A stretch of DNA of 64,000 nt from Lacinutrix neustonica (GTDB lineage: Bacteria > Bacteroidota > Bacteroidia > Flavobacteriales > Flavobacteriaceae), in NCBI RefSeq assembly GCF_026625145.1, contig NZ_CP113088.1, forward strand, positions 682,001-746,000, read 5' to 3'. The notes under the pieces were generated by a model. That model was given only the letters and a program-made list of their open reading frames with translations, was not told where the DNA came from and ran no database searches. Both the position numbers and the translations under genes were made by a program. This document shows positions 28,433 through 42,570 of the stretch, piece by piece (positions within the stretch are counted from its first letter, which is position 1; each line of letters starts with the position of its first letter).

Positions 28433-29544
28433 TTATTTTGAGCCTTGATTTAGTGCTTTTTCCAAACTTATACGATTTCCGTCTTTATAGGCCACTATAA
28501 AAGCACTTTTAAATCCTTTTATTCGCGCTTGCTCTTGCATGGTTTGTATTTTGTTATAATCTGAAGTATAACCATAAAAATATTTGTAAAAATCGCCTTC
28601 CTTTTCACGGGAAACAGCTTCAAGTCCCTTAAAGTTATTAGCCTTTGGCTCTAATTTTGTAGACCCTGCAGCAATTTGTACTTTAAAAACAATATTACTA
28701 ATAATATTTTCTTCTATAGGTATTTGATCGTCTTCCACAGCCTCTTCGACACTATAAGCAACCTCACTAACATTAGATTCAACGGTACTTTTATATTTAA
28801 GAATCGCTTTTGAAATAGCTGAAGCCATTTCTGTCTGACCTTTTAACGAGTTTAAATATTTCCCTTCTTCATTATTAGTAATAAAACCAGATTCTACTAG
28901 AACACTAGGCATCACTGTTTGGTGCAATACGATAAAACCCGCTTGCTTAACCCCTCTGTTTTTTCTTTTGAGCGCATAGGTGAAGTTATCTTGAATATTC
29001 TTGGCTAATTGAATGCTTTGATCAAGGTAAGCTTCTTGCATTAATGTCAAGCCAACAAAAGACTCGGAGAATTTGGGTCAAATCCGTTATAATTTTCTTG
29101 ATAATTATCTTCTAAAAAAATTACCGAATTCTCTGCCTTTGCAACTTCAAAGTTGGTGTCGTTTCTATGGATTCCAAGGACATAGGTTTCGGACCCTGCC
29201 GCTTGTGAATAGTGCGCATTACAATGTACAGAAACAAATAAATCGGCATTGGCCTTATTAGCAATACTTCCTCTAACAAATAAATCAACAAAGGTGTCTG
29301 TTTTTCTTGTATAGACCACCTTTATATCTTCATTCTTTTCTAACTCTTTACCAACTGCTAAGATGATTTTAAGAGTAATATCTTTCTCTTTTAAACCACT
29401 TTTAGCAACTTTTCCAGGTTCGCGACCCCCATGCCCTGCATCTAAAACAACAATAAATTGCTCTTTTTTAGCTATTTGCGCATTAAGAGTCCTACCAACA
29501 CCCAGTGTTAATATTATTGTAGTTGATAAGAAAATCCTTTTCAT
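28433..29544 (-). CDS. N-acetylmuramoyl-L-alanine amidase (Amidase_3) with C-terminal SPOR-like domain, one frame break at a CCGGA site
   Basis: Periplasmic cell-wall hydrolase that cuts septal peptidoglycan. Start at ATG 29544 (MKRIFLSTTIILTLG, signal peptide). The zinc site is in VLDAGHGGREPGK, SVHCNAH, and the catalytic Glu in VLVESGFITNNEE. The C-terminal SPOR-like part (VFKVQIAAGSTKLEP, FKSAFIVAYKDG) binds denuded glycan at the septum. The frame breaks at 29064-29068 (TCCGAG for TCCGGAG), restored to NSPESFVGLTLMQEAYL. About 370 residues. Confidence 0.9.
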
Positions 29545-29609
29545 CTGCGTTTTTATATTATTATAACCCATATTGTTTCTATTTAGTATTGGTTTTTAAA
29601 TTTTAGTGA

Positions 29610-32427
29610 ATGATAAATTATTCACAAAAAAATAATGTAATTTTGGCAATTCAAAAACCGAGCCATACTTTAGCAAAAATACATTTAAAAGCGTTGCATA
29701 CAAATAGATTTCATATACTTTTTGCCCTAAGTTTTACAGTGTTTATCAACACTTTTGGCTTTTCTCAAGTCGATGGCGAAAAAGAAAGCATAAACGTACC
29801 TTCTAAAGAAGAAGAAGAAGAAGAAGAAGAAGAAGCCCCTGTAACACCACAAGATTCCCTTACTTTAAACACCAATACTTTAAACGCCAAACCTGTTGTA
29901 GAAACAGACTCCATCAAAACAGATTCCATAAAGCCAAAACCAGCATTATTACAGGACATCGTAACATATAGCGCTAAGGACTATACCTCTTTTAATCGTA
30001 AAGATCAAAAAATGTACTTGTTTAATGAAGCAAAAATTAGCTATCAGGATATGGAAATCACGGCGGGAATTATTGTCATTGATTACACTAAAAATGAAGT
30101 GTATGCCGGCCGTTTAAAAGATTCTTTAGGCGAGTATTCTCAAAAACCAATTTTTAAACAGGGCGCCCAAGTGGTTGAGCCGGATTCTATACGTTTTAAT
30201 TTTAATAGCGAAAAAGCTTTAATCTGGAATAGTGTTACAGAAGAAAGTGGTGGCACTATCATTTCTGAACTTACCAAAAAAGAAAATGATTCGGTTTATT
30301 TCGTGAAAAATGCCAAATTTACCACGGCGAAAGATTTAGAAGATCCGTAATACTATTTGTTAATGAACCGTGCTAAGATCGTTCCGGGTTCAAAAGTAAT
30401 AACAGGGGCTACTCGTATGTATATTTACGAGGTACCAACACCAATTTTTGTGCCTTTTGCTTTTTTTTCCATTAAGTAAAAAGCAAACCTCTGGTGTGAT
30501 TTTTCCAAGTTTCGGAGATAATAATAGAGGTTATTTTATCCAAAATGGTGGGTATTATTTTGCAATAAGCGATTATGTAGACTTGGCTGTTCTCGGTGAT
30601 TATTATACCAATGGGAGTTATGGATTACGCTTTGAAAACAGATACAAAAAGCGCTATAAATATAACGGTAATCTTTCCTTTAGATTTGAGAATTTAATTG
30701 ATAGCGAACGGGGCTTTCCGGATTATTCAAAATCAAACATTTACAATTTGCGTTGGTCGCATTCTCAAGACACCAAATCTAATCCTAATTCTAGATTTTC
30801 AGCCTCTGTAAACCTTGGTAGTAGTAATTATTACCAACAATCCGTAAACCAAGTTAATGCCGCCAGTTTTTTAAATAACACATTAGCGTCTTCTGTGTCC
30901 TACTCTAAAACGTTTCAAGGGGAGCCCCAGGTAAATATGAGTTTAACAGCAACCCATTCACAAAATACGCAAACCGAAAGCATAAACATGACTTTACCTA
31001 CATTGCAAGCCAGCGTGGGCCGTGTGTATCCCTTTGCTCCTAAGTTTGGTTCTAAAAAAGGAATTATTCAAAATGTTAACTTACAATATAATGTAAGAGG
31101 CGAGAATAGAATTACCACGACAGATTCACTCTTCTTCAAATCGGAAATGTTCGATGATGCCGTAATAGGAATGAAACACTCCATACCATTAACCACTAAT
31201 TTTAAGGTGTTTAATTACTTTAGCGTAAGTGCCAGTACAAATTTTGACGAAACATGGACCTTAAACACTATAGATCGCTATTACGACTCTGAAAACAATG
31301 AGACCATAACAGAAGACATAAAAGGGTTCGATGCCTATAGAACTTACAATTTTAGCTCGAGTATAGGGACTACTATATATGGCTTATTCAATTTCGAAAA
31401 AAATGGAGAGAATAAGAAGTTAAAAGCTATTAGACACGTAATGAGACCAAGTGTAAGTTATAATATTAATCCAGCATTCGATAAATATTATGACACGTAT
31501 GAAGTCACAGATATTAATGGTAATCCAATTGAAGATCTCGAATTTTCTCGGTTTGAAGGGAGTTTATACGGTGCTCCAAATAAAACCTATTCTAGTTCTA
31601 TTGGGTTGTCGCTCTCCAATAATTTTGAGGCTAAAGTGAGAGATAAAGACAGTACCAAAACCGAACCAAAGAAAATTATTCTGTTAAATAATTTGAACTT
31701 TTCAACGTCTTATAATTTAGCAGGGGACTCTTTACGTCTCAGTCCTGTGAGAATGAGTGGTGGGACACAATTGTTTCAAAGTAAAATGAATGTAAACTTT
31801 GGAGCCACATTAGACCCCTATGCCCTAGATAACAATAATAGGCGTGTTGACAAATTTAATATTGATAATGGTGGAAGTCTGTTTAGATTAACAAGTGCTA
31901 ACCTTACTTTAGGCTACAGTTTAAGTAGTAAAGATGGTAAAGGTGACGAAAGAACAAGTGATCGAAGTCGTAATGAAACATTGCAAAGTGGTGGTCGTGA
32001 TGATGATTTATTTGGTCGCTCTCAGGATTTTGCAGACCAACAATTTGGTGATAAAGAGGAGGAAGAGGAAGTACCGAGCGCTTTGTATAATTATAAGATT
32101 CCTTGGAGTTTACGACTGGCCTATGCGGTTAACTACTCTAATTCAACTAGACAAAGTGAAATATCATCACACTCTTTAATGTTTTCTGGTGATATTGATA
32201 TTGCACCACGATGGACTGTGGGCGCTTCTTCGGGTTACGATTTTAAAAATCAAGGTTTTACTTATACCCAATTGCGCTTTGAACGTGATTTACTAAGTTG
32301 GCGTATGAATTTTAGTTGGATTCCATTTAGCACAAGAACCTCTTGGAACTTTTTTATAGGTATTAAATCAAGTATATTAAAGGATTTAAAATACGAAAAA
32401 CGCAGACAACCCGATCAAAGTTTGTAA
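29610..32427 (+). CDS. lptD: LPS-assembly outer-membrane protein LptD, in-frame stop at a CCGGA site and one T-run slip
   Basis: Outer-membrane barrel that inserts LPS, about 939 residues. The N-terminus has a signal-anchor-like segment (HILFALSFTVFINTFGFS), a Glu-rich linker and the OstA/LptA-like beta-jellyroll (DIVTYSAKDYTSFNRKDQK, MEITAGIIVIDYTKNEVYAG). The C-terminal part is a long beta-barrel rich in Tyr/Asn/Ser. TAA at 30348-30350 interrupts the frame, but the same frame continues (YYLLMNRAKIVPGSKVITG): TCCGTA for TCCGGA would restore Glu. A T-run near 30463-30470 has one T too many. The exact start is uncertain. Confidence 0.88.
29808..29831 (+). repeat. (GAA) microsatellite encoding poly-Glu in LptD
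   Basis: Eight consecutive GAA codons give a run of Glu residues in the linker between the LptD signal segment and the periplasmic domain. Trinucleotide repeats can change length by slippage without breaking the frame. Confidence 0.85.
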
Positions 32428-32513
32428 TAGCGTAAACCCGTTCTTAGCCATCTGTATTCAAAAAATATTAATGAGATTTCTGCTTTCGCGGGAACTTAAA
32501 AACTCTTTTCCTT

Positions 32514-32897
32514 ATGAAAAAAATCATATCCACCTCTAAAGCTCCGGCCCCAATAGGCCCTTACAACCAAGCTGTTTTAAGCGGAAACACCTTATATACC
32601 TCAGGACAAATCGCCTTACATCCTGAAACTGGCGTATTGGTGATTGACGATATCATTACAGAAACAAAACAAGTAATGGAAAACATGAAAGCTGTTTTGG
32701 ATGCAGCAGACATGACTTTTGAACAAGTTGTAAAAACATCGATATTTATTAGTGATATGAATAACTTCTCTAAAATAAATGCCGTTTATGCTACTTATTT
32801 TAATGATGAAACAGCCCCTGCACGTGAAACGGTTGAAGTCGCCAATTTGCCTAAATTTGTGAATGTTGAAATTAGCATGATTGCAGTAAAAGAGTAA
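32514..32897 (+). CDS. ridA: RidA/YjgF family enamine/imine deaminase
   Basis: A 127-residue trimeric protein that hydrolyses reactive 2-aminoacrylate-type imines released by PLP enzymes. Family signature YTSGQIALHPETG near the N-terminus and the substrate-binding Arg in PARETVEVANLPK. KAPAPIGPYNQAVL is the classic RidA start. It follows lptD by about 90 bases and ends before a strong hairpin shared with the convergent gene. Confidence 0.93.
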   Translation: MKKIISTSKAPAPIGPYNQAVLSGNTLYTSGQIALHPETGVLVIDDIITETKQVMENMKAVLDAADMTFEQVVKTSIFISDMNNFSKINAVYATYFNDETAPARETVEVANLPKFVNVEISMIAVKE

Positions 32898-32919
32898 AAC
32901 TCTTATTTAAACAAAAAAA

Positions 32920-32953
32920 CTTCGGCCGTCTATACTCGTATAAATGACCGAAG
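32920..32953. terminator. Bidirectional hairpin terminator between ridA and the BadF-family gene
   Basis: A 16-bp stem (CTTCGGCCGTCTATAC / GTATAAATGACCGAAG) with three G-U wobbles and a 2-base loop. A7 before it on the plus strand gives a T-run on the minus strand, so it best terminates the minus-strand BadF-family gene. Confidence 0.8.
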
Positions 32954-32977
32954 CTCCTATGATTAAAAGGGCCTCCC

Positions 32978-33844
32978 TTATTTTTTTAAAGCATCGGTAT
33001 GGAAATTGACTAAGCCCTCAATGGGTCTACGCTCAAAGTTCCCTATTCTAAAGCCCATTTCCTCTGCCACTTCTTTTATTTCAGACTTACAAAAGAATGC
33101 AATTGACCCCGCAAAATGAACGGGTACCGTTTTTATTTCTTCTTTGTATTGAAAAATCATGTTTTTTGCAAAGAGTCGAATGCCCTCTTTTATTAACTTT
33201 TGAATGTAGGCTGAGTCTCTATTCAAGATCATAAATTCTGCAAATTGAGCCAAATAGGCATTCGGATTTGGTTGTTTGTACAAGTTATATTTAATAAAAT
33301 CTGATTCCATATTATATTTACCTGCAAAAGATATTTTTATATCTTCCGGCATATGATTAAAATAATAATCTCTAATCAATTGCTTTCCATAATAATTTCC
33401 GGAGGCATCATCCATTAGAGTATATCCTAAAGAATTTACGCGCTGGTGTAGTATTTTTCCATCATAATAGCTACAATTTGATCCAGTGCCCAAAATACAA
33501 ACAACCGCCGCTTGATCTCTAGAATCTATTGTCGCATAAACCGCCGCCATAGTATCTTCTTTCACTGCAATATCTGCATTTATAAAGAATTCCTGCAAAA
33601 CGACTTTGAGCATTAATCTAGGGTTCTCTGTGCCACAGCCAGCGCCATAAAAAAATACATGTTCTACTTTTTCTTTTATGTCTACTAAGTCCTTACTCTT
33701 TTTTATCGTTTTTCTTAGTTTCTTTTCCGATAAAATAGCTGGATTCAAACCCTTTGTTCTAATTTTTTCACGTAATTGTTTTCCCTGATTATCCACTGCA
33801 ATCCAATCACATTTAGTAGAACCACTGTCAACGATGAGTATCAT
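32978..33844 (-). CDS. BadF/BadG/BcrA/BcrD-family ATPase, N-acetylglucosamine-kinase-like
   Basis: A 288-residue ASKHA-fold protein: phosphate-1 loop MILIVDSGSTKCDW, phosphate-2 loop CILGTGSNCSYYDG, and adenosine region HFAGSIAFFCK. In flavobacteria this group is usually annotated as N-acetylglucosamine kinase-like. No Fe-S Cys pair of the BadF activator type is seen, which favours a sugar kinase. It precedes gap and pfkA on the same strand, consistent with a role in sugar phosphate metabolism. Confidence 0.75.
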   Translation of the reverse strand: MILIVDSGSTKCDWIAVDNQGKQLREKIRTKGLNPAILSEKKLRKTIKKSKDLVDIKEKVEHVFFYGAGCGTENPRLMLKVVLQEFFINADIAVKEDTMAAVYATIDSRDQAAVVCILGTGSNCSYYDGKILHQRVNSLGYTLMDDASGNYYGKQLIRDYYFNHMPEDIKISFAGKYNMESDFIKYNLYKQPNPNAYLAQFAEFMILNRDSAYIQKLIKEGIRLFAKNMIFQYKEEIKTVPVHFAGSIAFFCKSEIKEVAEEMGFRIGNFERRPIEGLVNFHTDALKK

Positions 33845-33934
33845 AAGTCAATTGGTGTTTAATGAAATAAAAAGCGCAACCTCAAGCTGAAATACGATTT
33901 AGAACTTAAGTACTGCGCTATATATAACTCTGTT

Positions 33935-34942
<1,008 letters not shown>

Positions 34943-35013
34943 CTATGTTATTTAATATTATATTTATTGATATAAGTTCCTAAGAGTTGAAACACTCTTA
35001 TAGGTTTTGTAGT

Positions 35014-36000
35014 TTACGTGGTCATAATATCTGACACCCGAATTAATTCTTTATTAATTTTAGATTGCCCTTTAATGGCTTTTTCTAATGGTGTTAATGC
35101 TATTTTATCATTTAATAAACCCACCATTTGATTAGAAACACCTTCCATGAGACTCTCAACAGCTTTTACTCCCATTCTACTAGCGAGAACGCGGTCGAAA
35201 CAAGAAGGAGAACCGCCCCGTTGCATGTGTCCTAAAACCGAAACACGCACTTCGTATTCTGTCATGTTTTCTTCTACGTAATCTTTAAGTTCAAAGACAT
35301 TTTTTCCTATTTTATCCCCTTCAGCAACCACAACAATACTTGACGATTTACCGGAGGCTTTACTTCTTCTTAAGGATTCTAATAGGCGATCTAAACCTAG
35401 GTTTTCTTCAGGAATCAATATTTCTTCTGCTCCAGCACCAACCCCAACATTTAAAGCTATGTGCCCCGCATCACGTCCCATAACTTCAACAAAAAATAAT
35501 CTATTGTGTGAACTGGCTGTATCTCTAATTTTATCAATGACATCAACTACCGTATTTAAAGCAGTGTCATAGCCTAACGTGTGAGAGGTACCGTAGATGT
35601 CATTATCAATCGTTCCAGGAATACCCATGACTGGAAAATCAAATTCCTGATTAAAAATTAAGGCCCCTGTAAATGTACCATCACCTCCAATAAGTACTAA
35701 GCCATCTATTTCTTTTTCTTTTAATGCGTTGTAAGCTTTTTTTCGACCTTCAGGTGTTCTAAATTCTTTTGAACGTGCAGATTTTAAAATTGTACCTCCT
35801 TTATTAATAATACCTTTAACATTTCACGGCTGTTAAATCTTTAAAATCGCCTTCAATCATGCCTTCGTAGCCACGATAAATCCCAACGCACTCTATATTG
35901 TGGTAGGCACAAGTTCGGCCACAGCGCGAATGGCAGCATTCATTCCTGGAGCATCTCCCCCGGAGGTCATCACCCCTATTTTCTTCATTTTTTTGGACAT
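35014..36000 (-). CDS. pfkA: 6-phosphofructokinase (ATP type), two frame breaks at CCGGA sites
   Basis: Commits fructose 6-phosphate to glycolysis. From ATG at 36000 the start is MSKKMKKIGVMTSGGDAPGM; ATP-binding LIGGDGTFTG; catalytic GTIDND; substrate-binding VEVMGRDAGHIAL. About 328 residues, full size. Breaks at 35914-35919 (GCCGAAC for GCCGGAAC) and 35823-35830 (GCCGTGA for GCCGGA) restore AVAGTCAYHNIECVGIYRG and LTAGNVKGIINKGG. Without repair only a partial C-terminal domain would be read. Confidence 0.92.
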
Positions 36001-36181
36001 CTATTTTCCTTTAAAAAGTTAAAGCTAATAAAGTAAATCTAGATAATACTATGCTTTTGTTAAAAATTAACAGCAGCAAAATCACTATAACGTTTTAGTT
36101 AATAAAAATGTTGAAAAAACCTTAAATTAATAGAGAAATGGGAGAGATGTTGGCCATAAAAAAAATGATTTTTATTTACTT

Positions 36182-39100
36182 TTAATACCAATACCATCTC
36201 GGCAATGCATTGTTTTCCTTTTGAGAATTATTTTGATCTTCTGTTTCAAGAGTCGGCTTTTCTTTTTTGTTAAAAATTCGACGAAGCAGTTCTCCAAACG
36301 TATCAAAATCTACCGTATAATTAATACCTAAACCTTGAGTATATCCTATTTCTTCTCCAAAGTTTCTAATACTATTTTCTCGGTTAAAAACGGTAGCTGT
36401 TAATGTACCATCTTCATTTAATAAAAAGTCTATTTGTACGTCTCCAGCTATTACAGATTCTGTGGCACCTGCACCCCCTATTGGCACACCCACTTTACCA
36501 TTAATCAAAACACGATCTGTTATTTGTGTTTGAAGCGTCACCCCTAAACGGTCTTCTGTAATTAGATCTGGTCGATTTAAACCCGCTTCATAATTTAAAC
36601 CAATATTAATTTTACTATCATTATCAGTAAAAAAACCATTAATTAAGCCATTCAGTCTTTCTGTGATGGTCCCCGTAATGTTTATGTCTTTATTTTGGCG
36701 ATTAAAACTGCCTGTTGCCAAAATATATAAGGCTTGGTTGTCTCTTTCGTCTTTGGAGTCTAATCTATAATTCAACTCCGATTTTATTGTAGAAGTTACA
36801 TTAGGGAAATTAAAGGTAAATTCCGGTTCCGGTTTCGCCAATTGCCCCGTTAAATTTATCTCCAACTCTACAGGAATACTTTGTCGTATAGGATTATCTA
36901 ATAATGCCGAAGGATTGGTCCTTAATTTATAGATGGCTTGAATATTTATAGCAGCATCTAAAGGATCTCCATTCCATGCTAAGGTACTTTCAAACGGACG
37001 CACACTAAATTCTTTTTGAACCACCCCCCCAAATAAGAAGTTATAAACCCCCTCATATACGATAAAGTCACCAAACATTTCAAACTTACCATTTGTATTG
37101 ATGTTAAATAATAACTGTCCTGCTCCTCTACCACTAATACTACTGCCCGTTGTGCGATCCATAACAATTTCAATAAGCGCATCATTGGTAACATCTAAAT
37201 CAAAAAACAATTCCACTCCCGAAACGTTATCAATTTTAACCTCTTGACCAGAGTATTTTGCATCCTTCTCTTCCGGACTTAAAAAATGAATGAATGAATT
37301 GTCGCCAAACGTCTCAACATCGCTTAGAGGGATAAAGAAAGTCGTTCCCTTTTTCGTTTCTGCCTCTGCAGAAATTCGCAAGGCTTGCGTGGGTCCAAAT
37401 ATTTTTGCAGTACCACCAATGAACCCCTTACCGTAATACAGAGATTCTTCAGTAAACTTGGTATCTAAAACCATTAATCTATCTGTGTCAATAGTGAGAT
37501 CTAATTTCCAGTTACTAAAATTAACATGGCTAATAGAGCCATCTAAGACACCTTTGGTATTTTCTTTAGTATCTGTGATTTTTACTTTATTAAAAGTAAA
37601 GGTTTGCTCTTTTAAGGTTACCGAGGCTTTGTTTTGAAAACCAAAATCTACATTTAGAAGCGGCACATTTAATCCGCCCCGATCTATTGTTAACTCGCCA
37701 TTCATATTTGGTTTATTCAAGTCACCTTCCACCTTGGCTGTACCGTTTAAATCGCCTCGAATTTTGTTAAGTACTGGATCTAAGAACGGCGTTAAAATAT
37801 CCAGCTTAAAATCTTTAAACTTGAGATCTACATCAATATAGGATTTATTCTTTGTTACATCGATATCTCCTATGGCTTGAAACGATTTTGCATCGTCATT
37901 CTTAATCTTAGCATCTACAGTATAACGCGTTAAGCTAGAATTTCCTGTTATTTTAGCATCAAAAGACCCTAAATAGTTGTGATTAACCTCTAAGTCATCA
38001 ATAGTAATCGTTGAATTTGGTAAATAACTTCCGTTTTTTTGGAGTATGTCTAATTTTCCATTCACATTACCTGCTAAGGTTAAACTATCGACTCGGGCGT
38101 GATTTTTGCTAAATCGACGTCTTTAAAATTCAATTTTAAATCTTTATAAGTGGAATCTCGAATAACACCGAGAAAGATCTATTTGTTCATTTTGATGGCT
38201 CATAACCAGCTGTTCAATATTTATGGATTGAAAGCCCCGATCGAATTCTATTTTATTATACTTGTCCCCTGCTCTATTAATTTCCCAAATGCTCTCTTTA
38301 AATATAACTTCACTCCTTTTAAAGCCAACCACTGAATTGTTTTTCTCATTAAGCGTATGGTAAAAGCTTAAATTATAATCGTCACTATTATTTTTACCTC
38401 CTTTAAACTCACTTCGCATGTATAACGTATCGTTTATAGTCACGTTAATAAGATTAAATTTAGAGATGTCATAAAATTTCGTGTTTAAACTATCGATCTC
38501 AATATAGGTGTTAAATAGTGGGTTTTTATTATCTACTTGAATCTCAATGTCATTAGCAAAATAATTAAGCAATTCTATTTTTGGGGATTTAAAAGTGAGT
38601 TTAAACTCTTTTTCATCCGTTTCTACACGCCCCTTAATAAAGGTGTTTTTGCCAAGTTTCAAATCAGAATAAAAGACTTCAACAATCTTATTATAAATCT
38701 TAAAATTGAAGTCTATATATTGATCTGTAGCAATTAGATTGGGTGCCTCACTGGTATAAATACTTTTTATTGAGTTTTCAAAAAGCTTGCCTATATCATT
38801 TATTTTGAATTCTCCATTCATTGAACCCTCAATGATATCTCGGCGAATTAATTGTTATAAAACGTTCTTTGTCTTTAAAACTTGAAGTAATTTGAAAATC
38901 ATCAAAATAATAATCATCATTTTCATTTTTGTAGTTGGTTGTATTAAAAGAAATATTACCTACGGCATCATCAAGTGAGGTGCCTCTCATGTTCATTTCT
39001 ACTATGCCTTTAAATTCTGAAGTTTCATCACGATTGTAAAAGTTTAAAGCCTTAAGATTGAGATATTCTATATTTGCTGTAAAATCGAATGCATTAATGG

Positions 39101-40569
39101 CTTTAGAGAAATCTGCAAGGCCGTTAAAGTCTAGTTTTAAATTTTTATCGTCAACTAGGAGCGCTCCATTAAACACACTCTGTTGGTATGTTCCATTTAC
39201 ATTTATGTTTTTATAATCGTACTTATTATAATTTATGGAATAAACATCTCCTTTAATTCTAGAGCTCAAGTTTTCTTTTTTAAACCCTTTCCCATCTACC
39301 TCTAAATTGGCTGAAATTTTACCAAGGTTTGGATCTTCTAAAAATTTGCCAATATTAAAATCATCGAAAATAATTTTCCCCTTATAAGTAGCCGTTTCAA
39401 TATTGTTAACATTCGAGATGCTTAAATTAGAACGGGCAATCCCTATTTGAGTTAAAATATCTAAGTCGGCATCAATCTTTGTCGTTGTTATTTTCGTGGT
39501 TCCGTTAATATTGAAATTCCCCAACTTACCAAAAATAGAAGGAATGGAAGCACCTAAAACGTTAGGAAGAAGGCTTTTTAAATCTCTATAGTTAGATGAT
39601 AGGTTTGAGAAAACGCCTTGCATTTCAAAATCATTGGTCGTTTTACTTATCAAATTTTTAAAATTCAAGTCCCCATAGACCCTAGTATTACTACTGGTAT
39701 TTAATCTTAAGTTATCAAACTGCAAATTATTTAACGTTCCGTGAAATACTAGTATTAAACTTGGCCCGTTGGCCAACACCAAACTCATCATAAAACATAT
39801 TGAGTTCATCTAAGGCGACGTTAGCATCGGTAAATCGAGCTTCGATATTTACTTTGTTTACAAAATCTGCGAGATCCTCCCTATTATAATTAAAGGTTAA
39901 GTCTCCTTTTAGCGCGGATTTTTTAGTTTTTATAATTAAGTCATCAAACACCATCGTGTTTAAAGTATACTTAAAATTAGTGGACATGTTCTGCATAACC
40001 AACCCTCTTTTATCTAAAAACGACAGGGTGTTTATTCCGGCTTCGACCTCACTCCCGTTAATTAAGAAATTCGTGGCATTGACATCCAATTTATCGAATA
40101 GAAGCACGTTTGGATACTCTTTGTTTTCATCAATAAACCTAAACGTACCATTATAAATGGAAACATCACTAGAAGACAAAAGAAAAGTATTCTTTTCGGA
40201 TCTTGGATTATTAATATCAAAACGAGCTACAAAAACATCTAGATTTGTTTTTGTTTCATCTTTATACGTTTTAACATTGAAAATTAAATCTTCTAAATCT
40301 ATATCGCCAAAATTAAGCGTCCCATTAACAAGGTTATTAAAACTTAGGATGGACGTGTTTAATTCTGAAGCACTAATTAAGGTGTCTTTTCTATAATCGC
40401 GAATTAAAATCTCTTTTAACTCAATGTCTCCATTAAATTGCAAACCAATTTTCCCAATATTTATATTGGTTTTGAAATCATCATTAACGCGCTTAGTAGC
40501 ATATTTTCCTAAGTAAGTCTGAACAGCAGGAATAGAAAGAAACAACACCAAAATGATGAACAAGAGCAA
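36182..40569 (-). CDS. tamB: TamB-like translocation/assembly protein (DUF490), four frame breaks at CCGGA sites
   Basis: Very large AsmA/TamB-type protein of about 1,460 residues that spans the periplasm and is thought to carry lipids or help outer-membrane protein assembly. An N-terminal anchor (LLLFIILVLFLSIPAVQTYL), long beta-helical repeats, and the C-terminal DUF490 domain (SGRGAGQLLFNINTNGKFEM, ITGTITERLNGLINGFF). Breaks at 39738-39744, 38838-38844, 38167-38173 and 38092-38096 all resolve to CCGGA. The first start codon is TTG at 40569; the frame is open to about 40620 with a KKFLKIVGKL helix, so the true start may be upstream. Confidence 0.87.
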
Positions 40570-40707
40570 TACAATTGCTACTAATTTACCGACTATTTTA
40601 AGAAACTTCTTGATATGGAATTTAAGTTATAAAAAACTACCTTTGTTAAAGATTAATAACTAATTATTATTAGTCAAAATTAACAATTATAATGCCGAAA
40701 ATAACGA

Positions 40708-41731
<1,024 letters not shown>

Positions 41732-41860
41732 AAAACGATAACTTATAATTAAAATGTATCAACATCTAAATTTAGATGCGTTTAAACTTTAGTTAAATAG
41801 GCACAGCAGGTCATGTCTAGCGAAAGTATCCCATTTAAAAACAAATGAAAATAAACATCA

Positions 41861-42569
41861 ATGCAACTCTTTTACAGTCCGGAAATAAATAAAGAACAAG
41901 CGCAATTTGCCTTCTCGAAAGAAGAAAGTAAACACATTGTAAAAGTGTTGCGTAAAACCATTGGCGATGTTCTTAATATTACTAATGGTAAAGGCGATTT
42001 GTTTACTGCTGAAATTAGTAGTGCAGATATTAAAAACTGTGTGGTAACTATCGTATCGTGTGAAACACAAAAACCCCTATCGTATCATTTGCATTTGGCT
42101 GTTGCTCCCACAAAAATGAATGACCGCTACGAGTGGTTTTTGGAAAAGGCTACTGAAATTGGTGTTACAGAAATTACTCCCATACTATGTGACCATAGTG
42201 AACGTAAAGTAGTTAAAACGGAGCGCTTTGAAAAGATTTTACAAGCGGCCATGAAGCAATCCCTACATTGTTATTTACCAAAATTGAATGATGCCATTCC
42301 CTACAAAGACTTCATAAAGCAAACCTTTAAAGGCGACTTGTTTATTGCCCATTGTGAGGAAACCGATAGAAAATCATTAAAAAAAATGCTAAAGCCGAGA
42401 AAAGGACATTACGCTATTGATTGGTCCTGAAGGTGATTTTTCTGTTAAAGAAATAGAAAATGCGCTTGTTAATAATTTTATTCCCGTAACTTTGGGTGAA
42501 ACACGTTTACGCACTGAAACAGCGGCTATTGTGGCCTGCCATAGCGTAGCCTTTGTGAATGAAATATAA
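41861..42569 (+). CDS. rsmE: 16S rRNA (uracil-1498-N3)-methyltransferase, one frame break at a CCGGA site
   Basis: SPOUT methyltransferase modifying U1498 of 16S rRNA. PUA-like N-terminus (SKEESKHIVKVLRKTIGDVL), EKATEIGVTEITPILCDHSE, and after repair the trefoil knot IGPEGDFSVKEIENAL and LGETRLRTETAAIVA. The frame slips at 42394-42400 (GCCGAGA for GCCGGA), restoring KPEKDITLLIGPEG. About 235 residues, full length. The DUF4159 gene starts 1 base after the stop. Confidence 0.92.
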
Positions 42570-42570
42570 A

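Noticed and set aside
29606-29625. Inverted repeat GTGAAT / ATTCAC over the first possible start of lptD
   Set aside because: Short, AT-rich and single copy; it does not match the operator type found elsewhere and overlaps an uncertain start codon.
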